Shown: one piece after another, positions 1 to 7,970 of the stretch
Position numbering within the stretch: the first letter of the stretch is position 1
Layout of the letters: the number at the start of each line of letters is the position of its first letter
Assembly: GCA_035525455.1 (NCBI GenBank)
Contig: DATLEF010000157.1
Span: 1 to 43,405, forward strand
DNA: 43,405 bases
From: JAQGMV01 sp035525455
Lineage (GTDB): Bacteria; Pseudomonadota; Gammaproteobacteria; Burkholderiales; SG8-41
Direction of reading: 5' to 3'
Notes under the pieces: model-generated
Seen by the model: only the letters and a program-made list of their open reading frames with translations
What the model was told of the DNA's origin: nothing
The model's database searches: none
Made by a program: the position numbers and the translations under genes

Positions 1-629
1 TCGTCGCGATCGACAATCAGCCGATGCGCACGTGGGAAGATGTGGTCGCGGCGGTACGCTCTCATCCCGGAAAAGGTCTCACGTTGGAGATGCGGCGGGT
101 GAGCGGCGCGGCCGTCGTTCAACTCACGCCGCAAGCGGCAAGCGAAGGTGGGCAATCCATCGGCAGGATCGGCGCGGGTCCGAAGATGGATCCTAAAGCG
201 GTCGCGGAGCTGACCGCGGTAGTGAGCTACGGTCCGCTCGAGAGTATCTCGAAAGCGATTTACAAGACGTGGGACACGTCGGTCTTCAGCTTGAAGATGC
301 TCGGCAAGATGATCGTGGGCGAAGTGTCGCTCAAGAATCTGAGCGGGCCGATCACGATTGCGGATTACGCAGGACAGTCTGCGCAGATGGGTTGGGTATC
401 GTTTTTTCTTTTCCTCGCGCTGATCAGTATCAGCCTCGGAGTACTCAACCTGCTGCCAATACCCTTATTGGATGGTGGGCATTTGATGTATTATATATTC
501 GAGATTTTCAAAGGCAGTCCGGTCTCTGACAGAGCCATGGAAATCGGGCAGCACCTTGGCATGGCGCTGTTGTTTGTGTTAATGGCTTTCGCACTCTATA
601 ACGACATAAATCGTCTCATCAGCGGCTGA
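1..629 (+). CDS. rseP: RseP site-2 zinc metalloprotease, C-terminal part (partial)
   Basis: This is the 3' end of an intramembrane protease of the RseP/S2P family; the gene runs off the left edge and the reading frame is open from base 3. RseP cuts the membrane-bound anti-sigma factor RseA after an initial periplasmic cleavage and so releases sigma-E. The visible part starts inside a PDZ domain (ligand loop region VAIDNQPMRTWEDV). It then has a hydrophobic segment and the family motif NLLPIPLLDGGHL, whose Asp is the third zinc ligand; the HExxH half is outside the window. A last transmembrane helix precedes the stop. The gene sits 3 bp before bamA, the usual arrangement. Its substrate, RseA, is encoded near 28 kb in this window. 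Identification is firm. Confidence 0.95.
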   Translation, partial: VAIDNQPMRTWEDVVAAVRSHPGKGLTLEMRRVSGAAVVQLTPQAASEGGQSIGRIGAGPKMDPKAVAELTAVVSYGPLESISKAIYKTWDTSVFSLKMLGKMIVGEVSLKNLSGPITIADYAGQSAQMGWVSFFLFLALISISLGVLNLLPIPLLDGGHLMYYIFEIFKGSPVSDRAMEIGQHLGMALLFVLMAFALYNDINRLISG

Positions 630-632
630 TCG

Positions 633-2903
633 ATGCACCTTCTCCGTGTCGGAGTTTTATCGCTGGCGCTCAGTTCCTTCCCCGCCCACGCCATCGAACC
701 TTTCGTCATAAAAGACATTCGCGTAGAAGGTATACAGCGTACTGAGGCGGGCACCGTCTTCAGCTATCTTCCCGTCAAAGTCGGCGACACGATGACCGAC
801 GAGAGGGCCTCCCAGACCCTGCGCGCCCTGTTTGCGACGGGATTTTTCCGGGATGTCACGATCGAAGCCGACGATGGCGTGCTGGTCGTGGTCGTGCAGG
901 AACGGCCTTCGATCGCGCAGATCGGATTCACCGGTTTGCGCGAATTCGACAAGGACACCATCCTCAAGGCAATGAGCCAGGTGGGCATTGCCGAAGGCCG
1001 TATCTTCGACAAGGGCCTGCTCGACCGCGCAGAGCAGGAGCTGAAGCGCCAATATCTCACCCGCGGCCGATACGCCGCTAACGTCAGTACCACGGTCACG
1101 CCCCTCGAGCGCAATCGCGTCGCCCTGAACTTCACGGTCGAGGAGGGCGAAGCGGCCAAAATCCGGCAGATCACGATCATCGGCAATGAGACATTCAGTG
1201 AGCGCGAGCTTCGCCGCCAGATGTTCCTGCGCACGCCCGGCATGCTCACCTGGTACAGCAAAGCCGATCAATACTCGCGCCAGAAGCTGTCGGCGGACCT
1301 GGAGACGCTGCGCTCCTATTATCTCGACCGCGGCCATCTCGAATTCAACGTCGAATCGACGCAGGTGTCGATCACGCCGGACAAGAAAGACATCTACATC
1401 ACGATTTCCCTCACGGAAGGTCCGAAATATACGGTCTCGGACGTGAAAGTCGGAGGCGAGCTGCTGCTTCCCGAAGCGGAAATCCGCAAGCTCATCACGC
1501 TCAAGCCCGGCGACGTCTTTTCCCGCGCGCGCGTCGCGGAATCCACGAAACGTATCAGCGATCGCCTCGGCAACGAGGGTTACGCGTTCGCCAACGTGAA
1601 CGCAACCCCGGAGCTCGACAAGCAGAACCGCCAGGCCGCTTTCACATTCTTCGTCGATCCCGGCCGCCGTGTCTATGTGAGGCGTATCAACGTCGCTGGC
1701 AATTCGCGCACGCGCGACGAAGTGATCCGGCGTGAGCTACGCCAGTTCGAAGGCGGCTGGTTTTCGTCGGAGCGCCTCGCAATGTCACGCAGCCGTATCG
1801 ACAAGCTCGGCTACTTCACCGACGTCAACATCGAGACTCCGCCGGTGCAGGGTACGACCGACCAGGTCGATGTGAACGTGACCGTCACGGAAAAACCTAC
1901 AGGTGCGGTCCTCCTCGGCGCCGGTTTCGGCAGCGGCGAAGGTCTGATCCTGTCGGGCTCGGTGACCCAGCAAAACATATTCGGTTCGGGCAAGCACGTA
2001 TCGGTCGGATTGAACACCAGCAAGCTCAACACCACTTATGCTCTTTCTTACACTGACCCGTATTACACCGTCGATGGGCTGAGCCGCGGCTTCGATCTTT
2101 ACCTGCGCGAAGTCGATGCGTCGCGCGCCGGGCTCGGCAATTACAGCACTCGCACGGCGGGGGGGGCCGTACGCTTCGGCGTGCCGGTGACCGATATCGA
2201 CACGATCAACTACGGGATCGGCTACGAAAGGACGAGCATCGCGACTTTTGCCGACAGCCCGCTGGTGTACCTCGACTACGTCAATACCTTCGGCAGCAGG
2301 ACCGATGCGGTCGTGGCGAGCGCAGGATGGCTGCGCGACGGCCGGGACAGCCTGATCTATCCGACCAAGGGCACGCTGCAACGGGCCAGTGTCGAAGTGG
2401 CCGTGCCCGGGCCGAGTCTCAACTATTACAAAGGTCAGTACCAGTATCAGCGTTACTTTCCGCTCACCCGCGATTACACACTCATGCTGAATGGAGAGAT
2501 CGGATACGGCGCCGGCTATGGAGACACGCCCACGTTGCCGTTTTTTAAGAACTTCTATGTCGGCGGGGTCAATTCGCTGCGCGGCTTCAGGACGTTCACG
2601 GTGGGCCCGACGGACAGCCAGGGCTTCGCGCGCGGGGGCAGCAAGAAAGTGCTCGGCAATGCGGAGTTCCTCTTCCCGTTTCCCGGCCTGACGGGTGACA
2701 AAACCGTGCGCATGAGCGCGTTCGTCGATAGCGGCATGGCTGGCGAAAAATACGATTTCGCCGATGTGCGCTTTGCGTTCGGAATGGGCGTGCTCTGGGT
2801 TTCGCCTATGGGACCCCTTAAAATAAGCGTTGCGGTGCCGCTGCGAGAACAGCCGGCTGATCGCAAGCAAATATTCCAATTTACGTTCGGTGGAGCGTTT
2901 TGA
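633..2903 (+). CDS. bamA: BamA, outer membrane protein assembly factor
   Basis: BamA is the beta-barrel core of the BAM complex, which folds and inserts outer membrane proteins. The 756-residue product has a signal peptide (about residues 1-20, ending FPAHA before IEPF). Five POTRA repeats follow up to about residue 420: an IxxIxVxGxxR pattern is seen at the first, and GNxxTxxxxIRRE-like pattern at the fifth (GNSRTRDEVIRREL). A C-terminal 16-strand barrel of about 330 residues completes it. The conserved loop-6 motif appears as NSLRGF, and the protein ends in an aromatic residue (GGAF), as outer membrane barrels do. Length is normal for the family. It follows rseP by 3 bp and precedes ompH, so it is probably co-transcribed with both and with the lipid A genes. 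Confidence 0.97.
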   Translation: MHLLRVGVLSLALSSFPAHAIEPFVIKDIRVEGIQRTEAGTVFSYLPVKVGDTMTDERASQTLRALFATGFFRDVTIEADDGVLVVVVQERPSIAQIGFTGLREFDKDTILKAMSQVGIAEGRIFDKGLLDRAEQELKRQYLTRGRYAANVSTTVTPLERNRVALNFTVEEGEAAKIRQITIIGNETFSERELRRQMFLRTPGMLTWYSKADQYSRQKLSADLETLRSYYLDRGHLEFNVESTQVSITPDKKDIYITISLTEGPKYTVSDVKVGGELLLPEAEIRKLITLKPGDVFSRARVAESTKRISDRLGNEGYAFANVNATPELDKQNRQAAFTFFVDPGRRVYVRRINVAGNSRTRDEVIRRELRQFEGGWFSSERLAMSRSRIDKLGYFTDVNIETPPVQGTTDQVDVNVTVTEKPTGAVLLGAGFGSGEGLILSGSVTQQNIFGSGKHVSVGLNTSKLNTTYALSYTDPYYTVDGLSRGFDLYLREVDASRAGLGNYSTRTAGGAVRFGVPVTDIDTINYGIGYERTSIATFADSPLVYLDYVNTFGSRTDAVVASAGWLRDGRDSLIYPTKGTLQRASVEVAVPGPSLNYYKGQYQYQRYFPLTRDYTLMLNGEIGYGAGYGDTPTLPFFKNFYVGGVNSLRGFRTFTVGPTDSQGFARGGSKKVLGNAEFLFPFPGLTGDKTVRMSAFVDSGMAGEKYDFADVRFAFGMGVLWVSPMGPLKISVAVPLREQPADRKQIFQFTFGGAF

Positions 2904-2956
2904 GCCGCGCACTGGAGGGACGGCGGCCAACAGCGCGTAGCACGAAGGAGACGACA

Positions 2957-3460
2957 TTGAAACATTTCTACGCGATCCTCGCTGCAGTGGCGTTGTCGTT
3001 CGGCGCCGCTCAGATTCAGGCAGCCGAGCTTAAGATCGGCTTCATCGACGCCGAGCGGATCAATCGCGAATCGGCGCCGGCGGAGCTTGCGAGCAAGCGT
3101 CTGGAAAAAGAGTTTGCGCCACGGGCGCAGGAGCTGCAGCGGCGGGAAGGACAGATCAAAACCCTGCAGGGTCAGGTCGAGAAAGACGCCATGACCATGA
3201 GCGAGAGCGACCGGCGCGCCAAGGAGCAGGAACTTTCGCGCATGACGCTCGATTTCCAGCGCCTGCAGCGCTCGTATAGCGAGGATTTGAATCTGCGCCG
3301 CAACCAGGAGCTCCAGTCCCTGTTCGAACGCGCCAATCGCGTGATCAAAGCGATTGCCGAGTCGGAGAAGTTCGATCTCATCCTGCAGGAAGCGGTTTAT
3401 CGCAGCCCGCGTCTCGATATCACGGAGCGCGTGCTCAAAGCGCTCGCGTCCGAAAAATAG
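2957..3460 (+). CDS. skp: OmpH/Skp periplasmic chaperone
   Basis: This is a Skp (OmpH) family chaperone that binds unfolded outer membrane proteins in the periplasm on their way to BamA. The product is 167 residues: a signal peptide (MKHFYAILAAVALSFGAAQIQA), the typical first strand LKIGFIDAERINRES, then a long charged coiled-coil rich in Glu, Arg and Gln (about residues 45-130) that would form the Skp tentacles. The start is taken as TTG at 2957 because it opens the signal peptide and has GGAG six bases upstream. An ATG or GTG further upstream would put a charged stretch before the signal peptide. Its place between bamA and lpxD is the classical order. Confidence 0.93.
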   Translation: MKHFYAILAAVALSFGAAQIQAAELKIGFIDAERINRESAPAELASKRLEKEFAPRAQELQRREGQIKTLQGQVEKDAMTMSESDRRAKEQELSRMTLDFQRLQRSYSEDLNLRRNQELQSLFERANRVIKAIAESEKFDLILQEAVYRSPRLDITERVLKALASEK

Positions 3461-3491
3461 GCGCTGCTCGCGGAGCGCCCGATTCGCGCTC

Positions 3492-4541
3492 ATGAACAGC
3501 AGCCCGCCCAGCTACAGCCTGCGTGAGATCGCCGAGCGTTTCGGCGGGGAGATCGTCGGGGACCCGGAAACGCGCGTAAGCAGCGTCGCGACGCTGCAAA
3601 GTGCGGGCGCCGGCACCATCTCTTTTCTCGCAAACGAACGCTATCTGCGCCAGGTTTCCACGACGAGCGCTGCAGCCGTGATCGTGGCGCCGTCGGCGCG
3701 GGAAGCGACGCAAGTACCGCGCATCGTGCACGCGAATCCTTATCTGTATTTCGCCCGCGTGTCTGCGCTGCTCAAGCCGCCGCGCGGCGTGGTGCCCGGT
3801 ATCCATCCGACGGCCGCCATCGATCCGGGTGCGCAGGTGGACATCGAGGTCGAGGTCGGCGCCCACGCAGTGATTGCAAACGGCGCCGTCGTCGGTCGCG
3901 GAACGTCGATCGGCGCCGGCACGGTGCTCGGCGAAGACACGCATGTCGGCCGCGATTGCCGGCTGCACGCCGGCGTGACGATTTACCACGGCTGCATACT
4001 GGGCGATCGCGTAATCGTGCATTCCGGGAGCGTGATAGGCGCCGACGGGTTTGGCATTGCCGACGCGGGCGATCATTGGGTGAAGGTGCCGCAGGTCGGC
4101 CGCGTGCACATCGGATGCGATGTCGAGATCGGGGCAAATACGACTATCGATCGGGGCGCGATCGACGACACGGTCATCGAGGAAGGCGTCAAGCTCGACA
4201 ACCAGATCCAGATCGGTCACAACGTGCGGATCGGCGCGCATACCGCGATTGCCGCGTGCACGGGTATCTCCGGGAGTGTCCGCATCGGCCGCTACTGCCG
4301 CATCGGCGGGGCAGTCGGGATCGCCGGTCACGTCAATATTGCCGATCGGGTGGAGATTTCCGGCCATACTTCGATCACCAAGTCGATCGACAAGGCAGGC
4401 GTCTACAGCGGCGTCTATCCCTTCGAGCCGAATCGTGAGTGGCGCCGCAACGCCGTGCAGCTGCGTCATCTGCATGAGCTCGCGGGCCGCATTGCCGCTC
4501 TCGAGCACGGGCTTGCCGAGTTTTTAAGGAGCAGATCTTGA
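3492..4541 (+). CDS. lpxD: LpxD, UDP-3-O-(3-hydroxyacyl)glucosamine N-acyltransferase
   Basis: LpxD adds the second 3-hydroxyacyl chain, from acyl-ACP, to the 2-amino group of UDP-3-O-acylglucosamine, the third step of lipid A synthesis. The 349-residue product has the N-terminal uridine-binding domain (about residues 1-100). A left-handed beta-helix of hexapeptide repeats follows (about 105-320), then a C-terminal helix. The catalytic histidine is His243 in the segment NQIQIGHNV. ATG 3492 gives the normal N-terminus (SYSLREIAERFGGE) and length; a longer frame upstream overlaps ompH and is not used. Its stop overlaps the fabZ start by 4 bp, which suggests translational coupling. Confidence 0.97.
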   Translation: MNSSPPSYSLREIAERFGGEIVGDPETRVSSVATLQSAGAGTISFLANERYLRQVSTTSAAAVIVAPSAREATQVPRIVHANPYLYFARVSALLKPPRGVVPGIHPTAAIDPGAQVDIEVEVGAHAVIANGAVVGRGTSIGAGTVLGEDTHVGRDCRLHAGVTIYHGCILGDRVIVHSGSVIGADGFGIADAGDHWVKVPQVGRVHIGCDVEIGANTTIDRGAIDDTVIEEGVKLDNQIQIGHNVRIGAHTAIAACTGISGSVRIGRYCRIGGAVGIAGHVNIADRVEISGHTSITKSIDKAGVYSGVYPFEPNREWRRNAVQLRHLHELAGRIAALEHGLAEFLRSRS

Positions 4542-4999
4542 ACAATTTGGATATACGCCAGGTTCTCGAGTACCTGCCCCACCGCTATCCATTTCTGATG
4601 ATCGACCGCGTCCTCTCTTCGACGCCGGGCAAGAACATCGTCGCTCTGAAGAACGTCACGATGAACGAGCCGTATTTTCCCGGTCATTTTCCACACCACC
4701 CGGTCATGCCGGGCGTGCTGATCATCGAAGCATTGGCGCAGGCGGCGGCGATCCTCACTTTCACGACGGAGGGACACAAGACCGACGAGCGCATGGTCTA
4801 TTACTTTGTGGGCATCGACAACGCGCGATTCAAAAGACCGGTGACTCCGGGTGATGCACTGCACCTCGATGTGACACTCGTGCGTCACATGCGCGGATTG
4901 TGGAAGTTCCATGGAATTGCGCGTGTCGACGACGCCCTCGCGGCGGAGGCCGACCTGCTGTGCACTGTGCGCGCGCTGGATGAACAGAACGGGAGCTAA
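4538..4999 (+). CDS. fabZ: FabZ, 3-hydroxyacyl-ACP dehydratase
   Basis: FabZ dehydrates 3-hydroxyacyl-ACP in fatty acid elongation and competes with LpxA and LpxD for the same acyl-ACP pool, hence its place among the lpx genes. The 153-residue hot-dog fold protein carries the substrate-tunnel motif HRYPFLMIDRV. The catalytic pair is His50 in YFPGHFP and Glu64 in VLIIEALAQ. It starts with TTG at 4538, overlapping the lpxD stop by 4 bp, with GGAG six bases before it. The distal His (CatZ-type VRHMRGLWKF region) is as expected. Identification is firm. Confidence 0.97.
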   Translation: MNNLDIRQVLEYLPHRYPFLMIDRVLSSTPGKNIVALKNVTMNEPYFPGHFPHHPVMPGVLIIEALAQAAAILTFTTEGHKTDERMVYYFVGIDNARFKRPVTPGDALHLDVTLVRHMRGLWKFHGIARVDDALAAEADLLCTVRALDEQNGS

Positions 5000-5027
5000 A
5001 GCTGTACGTTTGTCACCGATCGCCGCC

Positions 5028-5807
5028 ATGCCAGCGCGCATACATCCGACTGCGATAATCGATGCGGCAGCGGCGCTCGCCGATGACGTCGAGATCGGAC
5101 CGTATGCAGTCATCGGGCCGCATGTCGAGATCGGCGCAGGGTCTCGTGTCGGCGCACATACGGTAATAACCGGCCACACCCGCATCGGCAAACACAACGT
5201 GATTTCTCACTTCGCCTCGGTGGGCGAAGCGCCGCAGGACAAGAAATACGGCGGCGAGCCGACCCGCCTCGAAATCGGCGACAACAATACGATACGCGAG
5301 TTCTGTACGCTCAACCGCGGGACGGTGCAGGACGCCGGCGTAACGCGCATCGGCAACGACAACTGGATCATGGCCTACGTGCACATCGCGCACGATTGCC
5401 AGATCGCGAGCCATACGATTTTCGCCAATAACGCGCAGCTCGCGGGCCACGTGCATGTTGGCGATTACGCGATACTCGGCGGATTCACGGTGGTGCATCA
5501 ATTCTGCCGCATCGGCGCGCACAGCATCACCGGCCTGAGCACGGTCGTCCTGCAGGACGTTCCGCCCTACGTGAAAGTGTCTGCCAATCCCGCGCGGCCC
5601 TTCGGAGTGAATAACGAGGGACTGCGCCGCCGCGGCTTCGGGGCGGACTCGCTCGCCGCGCTCAAGCGCGCTTACAGGACGCTCTATCGCGAAGGTCTCA
5701 CGCTCGACGAAGCAAAGGCTGCGCTCGCACGCGAGGCGCCCGCATGTGCGGAGGTCCGTGTGCTGCTCGACTTCGTGTCCGAACCGGGTCGCGGGCTCAT
5801 CCGCTAA
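5028..5807 (+). CDS. lpxA: LpxA, UDP-GlcNAc O-acyltransferase
   Basis: LpxA carries out the first step of lipid A synthesis, moving a 3-hydroxyacyl chain from ACP to the 3-OH of UDP-GlcNAc. The 259-residue product begins MPARIHPTAI, then hexapeptide beta-helix repeats and a C-terminal helical domain ending GRGLIR, as in E. coli. The catalytic base is His122 in HIAHDC. The residue aligned with the E. coli hydrocarbon-ruler Gly173 is Leu170 (segment HSITGLST); a bulky residue there is known to favour shorter acyl chains. ATG 5028 fits the family N-terminus; an in-frame TTG at 5010 is possible but less likely. The gene lies 28 bp after fabZ and 18 bp before lpxB. Confidence 0.96.
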   Translation: MPARIHPTAIIDAAAALADDVEIGPYAVIGPHVEIGAGSRVGAHTVITGHTRIGKHNVISHFASVGEAPQDKKYGGEPTRLEIGDNNTIREFCTLNRGTVQDAGVTRIGNDNWIMAYVHIAHDCQIASHTIFANNAQLAGHVHVGDYAILGGFTVVHQFCRIGAHSITGLSTVVLQDVPPYVKVSANPARPFGVNNEGLRRRGFGADSLAALKRAYRTLYREGLTLDEAKAALAREAPACAEVRVLLDFVSEPGRGLIR

Positions 5808-5825
5808 TCCAGGTTCGCACGAGCA

Positions 5826-7004
5826 ATGGCGAAAGCGGGGCAGCGCCCGATAGTCGTGGGTATCGTCGCCGGCGAAGCATCCGGAGACCAGCTGGGGGCG
5901 CATCTCATGCGCGCACTTTCTGCCCGGCACGCGGGCTTGCACTTCGTCGGCATCGGCGGGCCGAAAATGGAAGCTGCCGGCGCCGAAGTGCTGTTCCCGA
6001 TGGAAAAGCTGGCGGTGCGCGGCTACGTCGAAGTGCTGCGCCATTACTGGGAGATCGTCGGCATACGTCGGCGCCTGCGCAGCCATTTCCTGCGTCATCC
6101 TCCGGCTCTGTTCATAGGCGTCGATGCCCCGGATTTCAATCTCGACCTCGAGCTCGATCTCAAGCGGGCAGGGATCCCGACCGTTCAATACGTTGCGCCG
6201 GCGATCTGGGCGTGGCGGCGCGAGCGCGTGAAGAAAGTGAAGCGCGCCGTGTCACTGCTGCTCACGCTGTTCCCATTCGAGGCGCGGCTCTACGAGCAGG
6301 CGGGCGTCCCGGTGCGCTACGTCGGTCATCCGCTCGCGGACATGCTGGCAGATCTGCCGCCGATGGCTGACGTGCGCGAGGAGCTGAAGATTCCCGTATC
6401 GCTGCCTGTCGTCGCGATGCTGCCCGGCAGCCGTGTGAGCGAGCTCGAGCATATGGCCGAGGTTTTCGTACGCACTGCCGTGAAGCTCACGGAGCAGCTT
6501 CCCAAGACGCGATTTCTCGTTCCGTTCGCCAGCCGCGCGACCAAAGACCTGTTCGAGGCGGCGCTCTATCGCGTGCAGCCAGCGGAGCTCGATCTCACGA
6601 TGATGACCGGCCATTCGCTGGAAGCGATGGCCGCCGCCGATGCTGTGCTCGTCGCATCAGGTACCGCGACGCTCGAAGCGGCGCTGTTGAAGCGTCCCAT
6701 GGTCATCACTTACAAGATGCCCCGTGTATCGTGGTGGCTGCTTCGACGGCGTGCCTATCTTCCGTATGTCGGCATGCCGAACATACTCGCCGGCGAGCTT
6801 CTGGTGCCGGAGATTTTGCAGGACGCCGCAACGCCAGAACGGCTTGCGGAGGCGTTACTCACGCTCATGCGCGACGACACGGCGCGTCTGAAGCTCGACG
6901 CGCGCTTCGAAGGGATACGCCGTGCACTCAGGCAGAACACGGACGAAAAAGCTGCGGCAGCGATCATGCCGCTGCTCGCGCGCGCACGCGGCGGCGCATC
7001 GTGA
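5826..7004 (+). CDS. lpxB: LpxB, lipid-A-disaccharide synthase
   Basis: LpxB is a GT19 glycosyltransferase that joins UDP-2,3-diacylglucosamine and lipid X into the beta-1,6 disaccharide of lipid A at the inner membrane. The 392-residue product shows the N-terminal signature GIVAGEASGDQLGAHL. It also has the PAIWAWRRERVKK segment, the GHPLAD motif, the central PGSRVSELEHM motif and the donor-site segment VASGTATLEAALLKRPMVITYK. It is the last gene of the lpx run. Its 3' end overlaps the convergent senB gene by 41 bp, and rnhB, its usual downstream neighbour, is not here. Confidence 0.97.
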   Translation: MAKAGQRPIVVGIVAGEASGDQLGAHLMRALSARHAGLHFVGIGGPKMEAAGAEVLFPMEKLAVRGYVEVLRHYWEIVGIRRRLRSHFLRHPPALFIGVDAPDFNLDLELDLKRAGIPTVQYVAPAIWAWRRERVKKVKRAVSLLLTLFPFEARLYEQAGVPVRYVGHPLADMLADLPPMADVREELKIPVSLPVVAMLPGSRVSELEHMAEVFVRTAVKLTEQLPKTRFLVPFASRATKDLFEAALYRVQPAELDLTMMTGHSLEAMAAADAVLVASGTATLEAALLKRPMVITYKMPRVSWWLLRRRAYLPYVGMPNILAGELLVPEILQDAATPERLAEALLTLMRDDTARLKLDARFEGIRRALRQNTDEKAAAAIMPLLARARGGAS

Positions 7005-7944
7005 GCTCCGCGATGAGCGCCTCGAGCGCAGCCTTTTCCCGCTCAGGGAGGACAAGTGGGGCGCGGCTCGCACATACGCTCTCCAGTGCCTGATAGTAGT
7101 GTTCGTCCCGCTCGGCTTGCGAGATGAGGCGCGCCAGAGCGCGCTCGTTTCCAACGGCATAGTACCCGGGGTAGGCGGCGCCCAGCATTCCCACATTGCC
7201 GCCGATGCGCGAGGCGATGACCGGCACTCCGGCCGCGAGGGCCTCGCATATGACGTTAGCCCCGCCTTCCATCAGTGAGCTCACGATCATGAGCCGGCTT
7301 CGCGCAAGAATCTGCAGCGCGCGCCAGCGCGGCACCTCTTCCAGCCAGCGGTAGCGCGGCTCCCGCTTCATCCAGGCGCGCGCTTCTCTTGCCATCCCCT
7401 TGCTCAGGGCGCCGCCGACATGGGTCACCCGCGCCCGGCTCGAGGCCGGGAGAAAGCCAAGCGCCGCTGCGGCCCGAAACGGATCCTTTTCCGTGCGCAG
7501 ATGTCCGCTCACGACGATTTCATAGAACGATGCGAGAGGCTGCACGCGCTGAATCGAGCGCGCCGACTGGTAAATCACGCGTGTCTTCGAGCGCATGGTC
7601 GAGGCGAGCTCTTTCAGCGCTCTGTCCTGCAGCACGACCAGCCGCGTCGCGAGTCCGAGCGAGCGCTGCGCGCTGTGGTCGAACTGTATATCCCGATACA
7701 AATCGGTGCCCGTCAGCACCACTACGAGCGGGCGTTCCGGGAAAGTCTTTGCGTAGCGTGCGATGGAATCGGCGCTGCGCCGCGCGTGCAGCGCGATCAT
7801 CAGCTCCGAACGGCCGCCGCTCCATTCCTGCTCGATCTCGACGCGATGTCCGAGCTCACGAAGCATGCGTGCCCAGCGCGTTGCGGTGTTGCGGTTGCCG
7901 CTCCGCGCGTGCGCGGCCGCAGGTGTGATGAGCGAAATTCTCAT
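6964..7944 (-). CDS. senB: SenB-like selenosugar synthase (TIGR04348-type glycosyltransferase)
   Basis: This GT-B fold glycosyltransferase of 326 residues matches the family first known as TIGR04348 and later characterised as SenB. SenB makes a 1-selenosugar from selenophosphate and a UDP-sugar for selenoneine synthesis. Seen in the sequence: the N-terminal MRISLITPA, the segment GNRNTATRWARMLRELGH, ALHARRSADSIARY, the motif LTGTDLYRDI (residues 78-86), and VIYQSA. A C-terminal GT4-like donor site EGGANVICEALAAGVPVIAS has the two Glu spaced as in retaining enzymes. It is divergent from the adjacent senA, which supports the call. The family assignment is from memory of the sequence pattern; the selenium role is inferred from family and context. 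Its 3' end overlaps lpxB by 41 bp. Confidence 0.82.
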   Translation of the reverse strand: MRISLITPAAAHARSGNRNTATRWARMLRELGHRVEIEQEWSGGRSELMIALHARRSADSIARYAKTFPERPLVVVLTGTDLYRDIQFDHSAQRSLGLATRLVVLQDRALKELASTMRSKTRVIYQSARSIQRVQPLASFYEIVVSGHLRTEKDPFRAAAALGFLPASSRARVTHVGGALSKGMAREARAWMKREPRYRWLEEVPRWRALQILARSRLMIVSSLMEGGANVICEALAAGVPVIASRIGGNVGMLGAAYPGYYAVGNERALARLISQAERDEHYYQALESVCASRAPLVLPEREKAALEALIAELTMRRRVRARAAA

Positions 7945-7970
7945 GGTTCCAGGACGCGAGCTAAACTACG

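Noticed and set aside
1785..2957. A 390-codon minus-strand frame antisense to bamA.
   Set aside because: It is a shadow of the biased codons of bamA, and its peptide has no recognisable motif.
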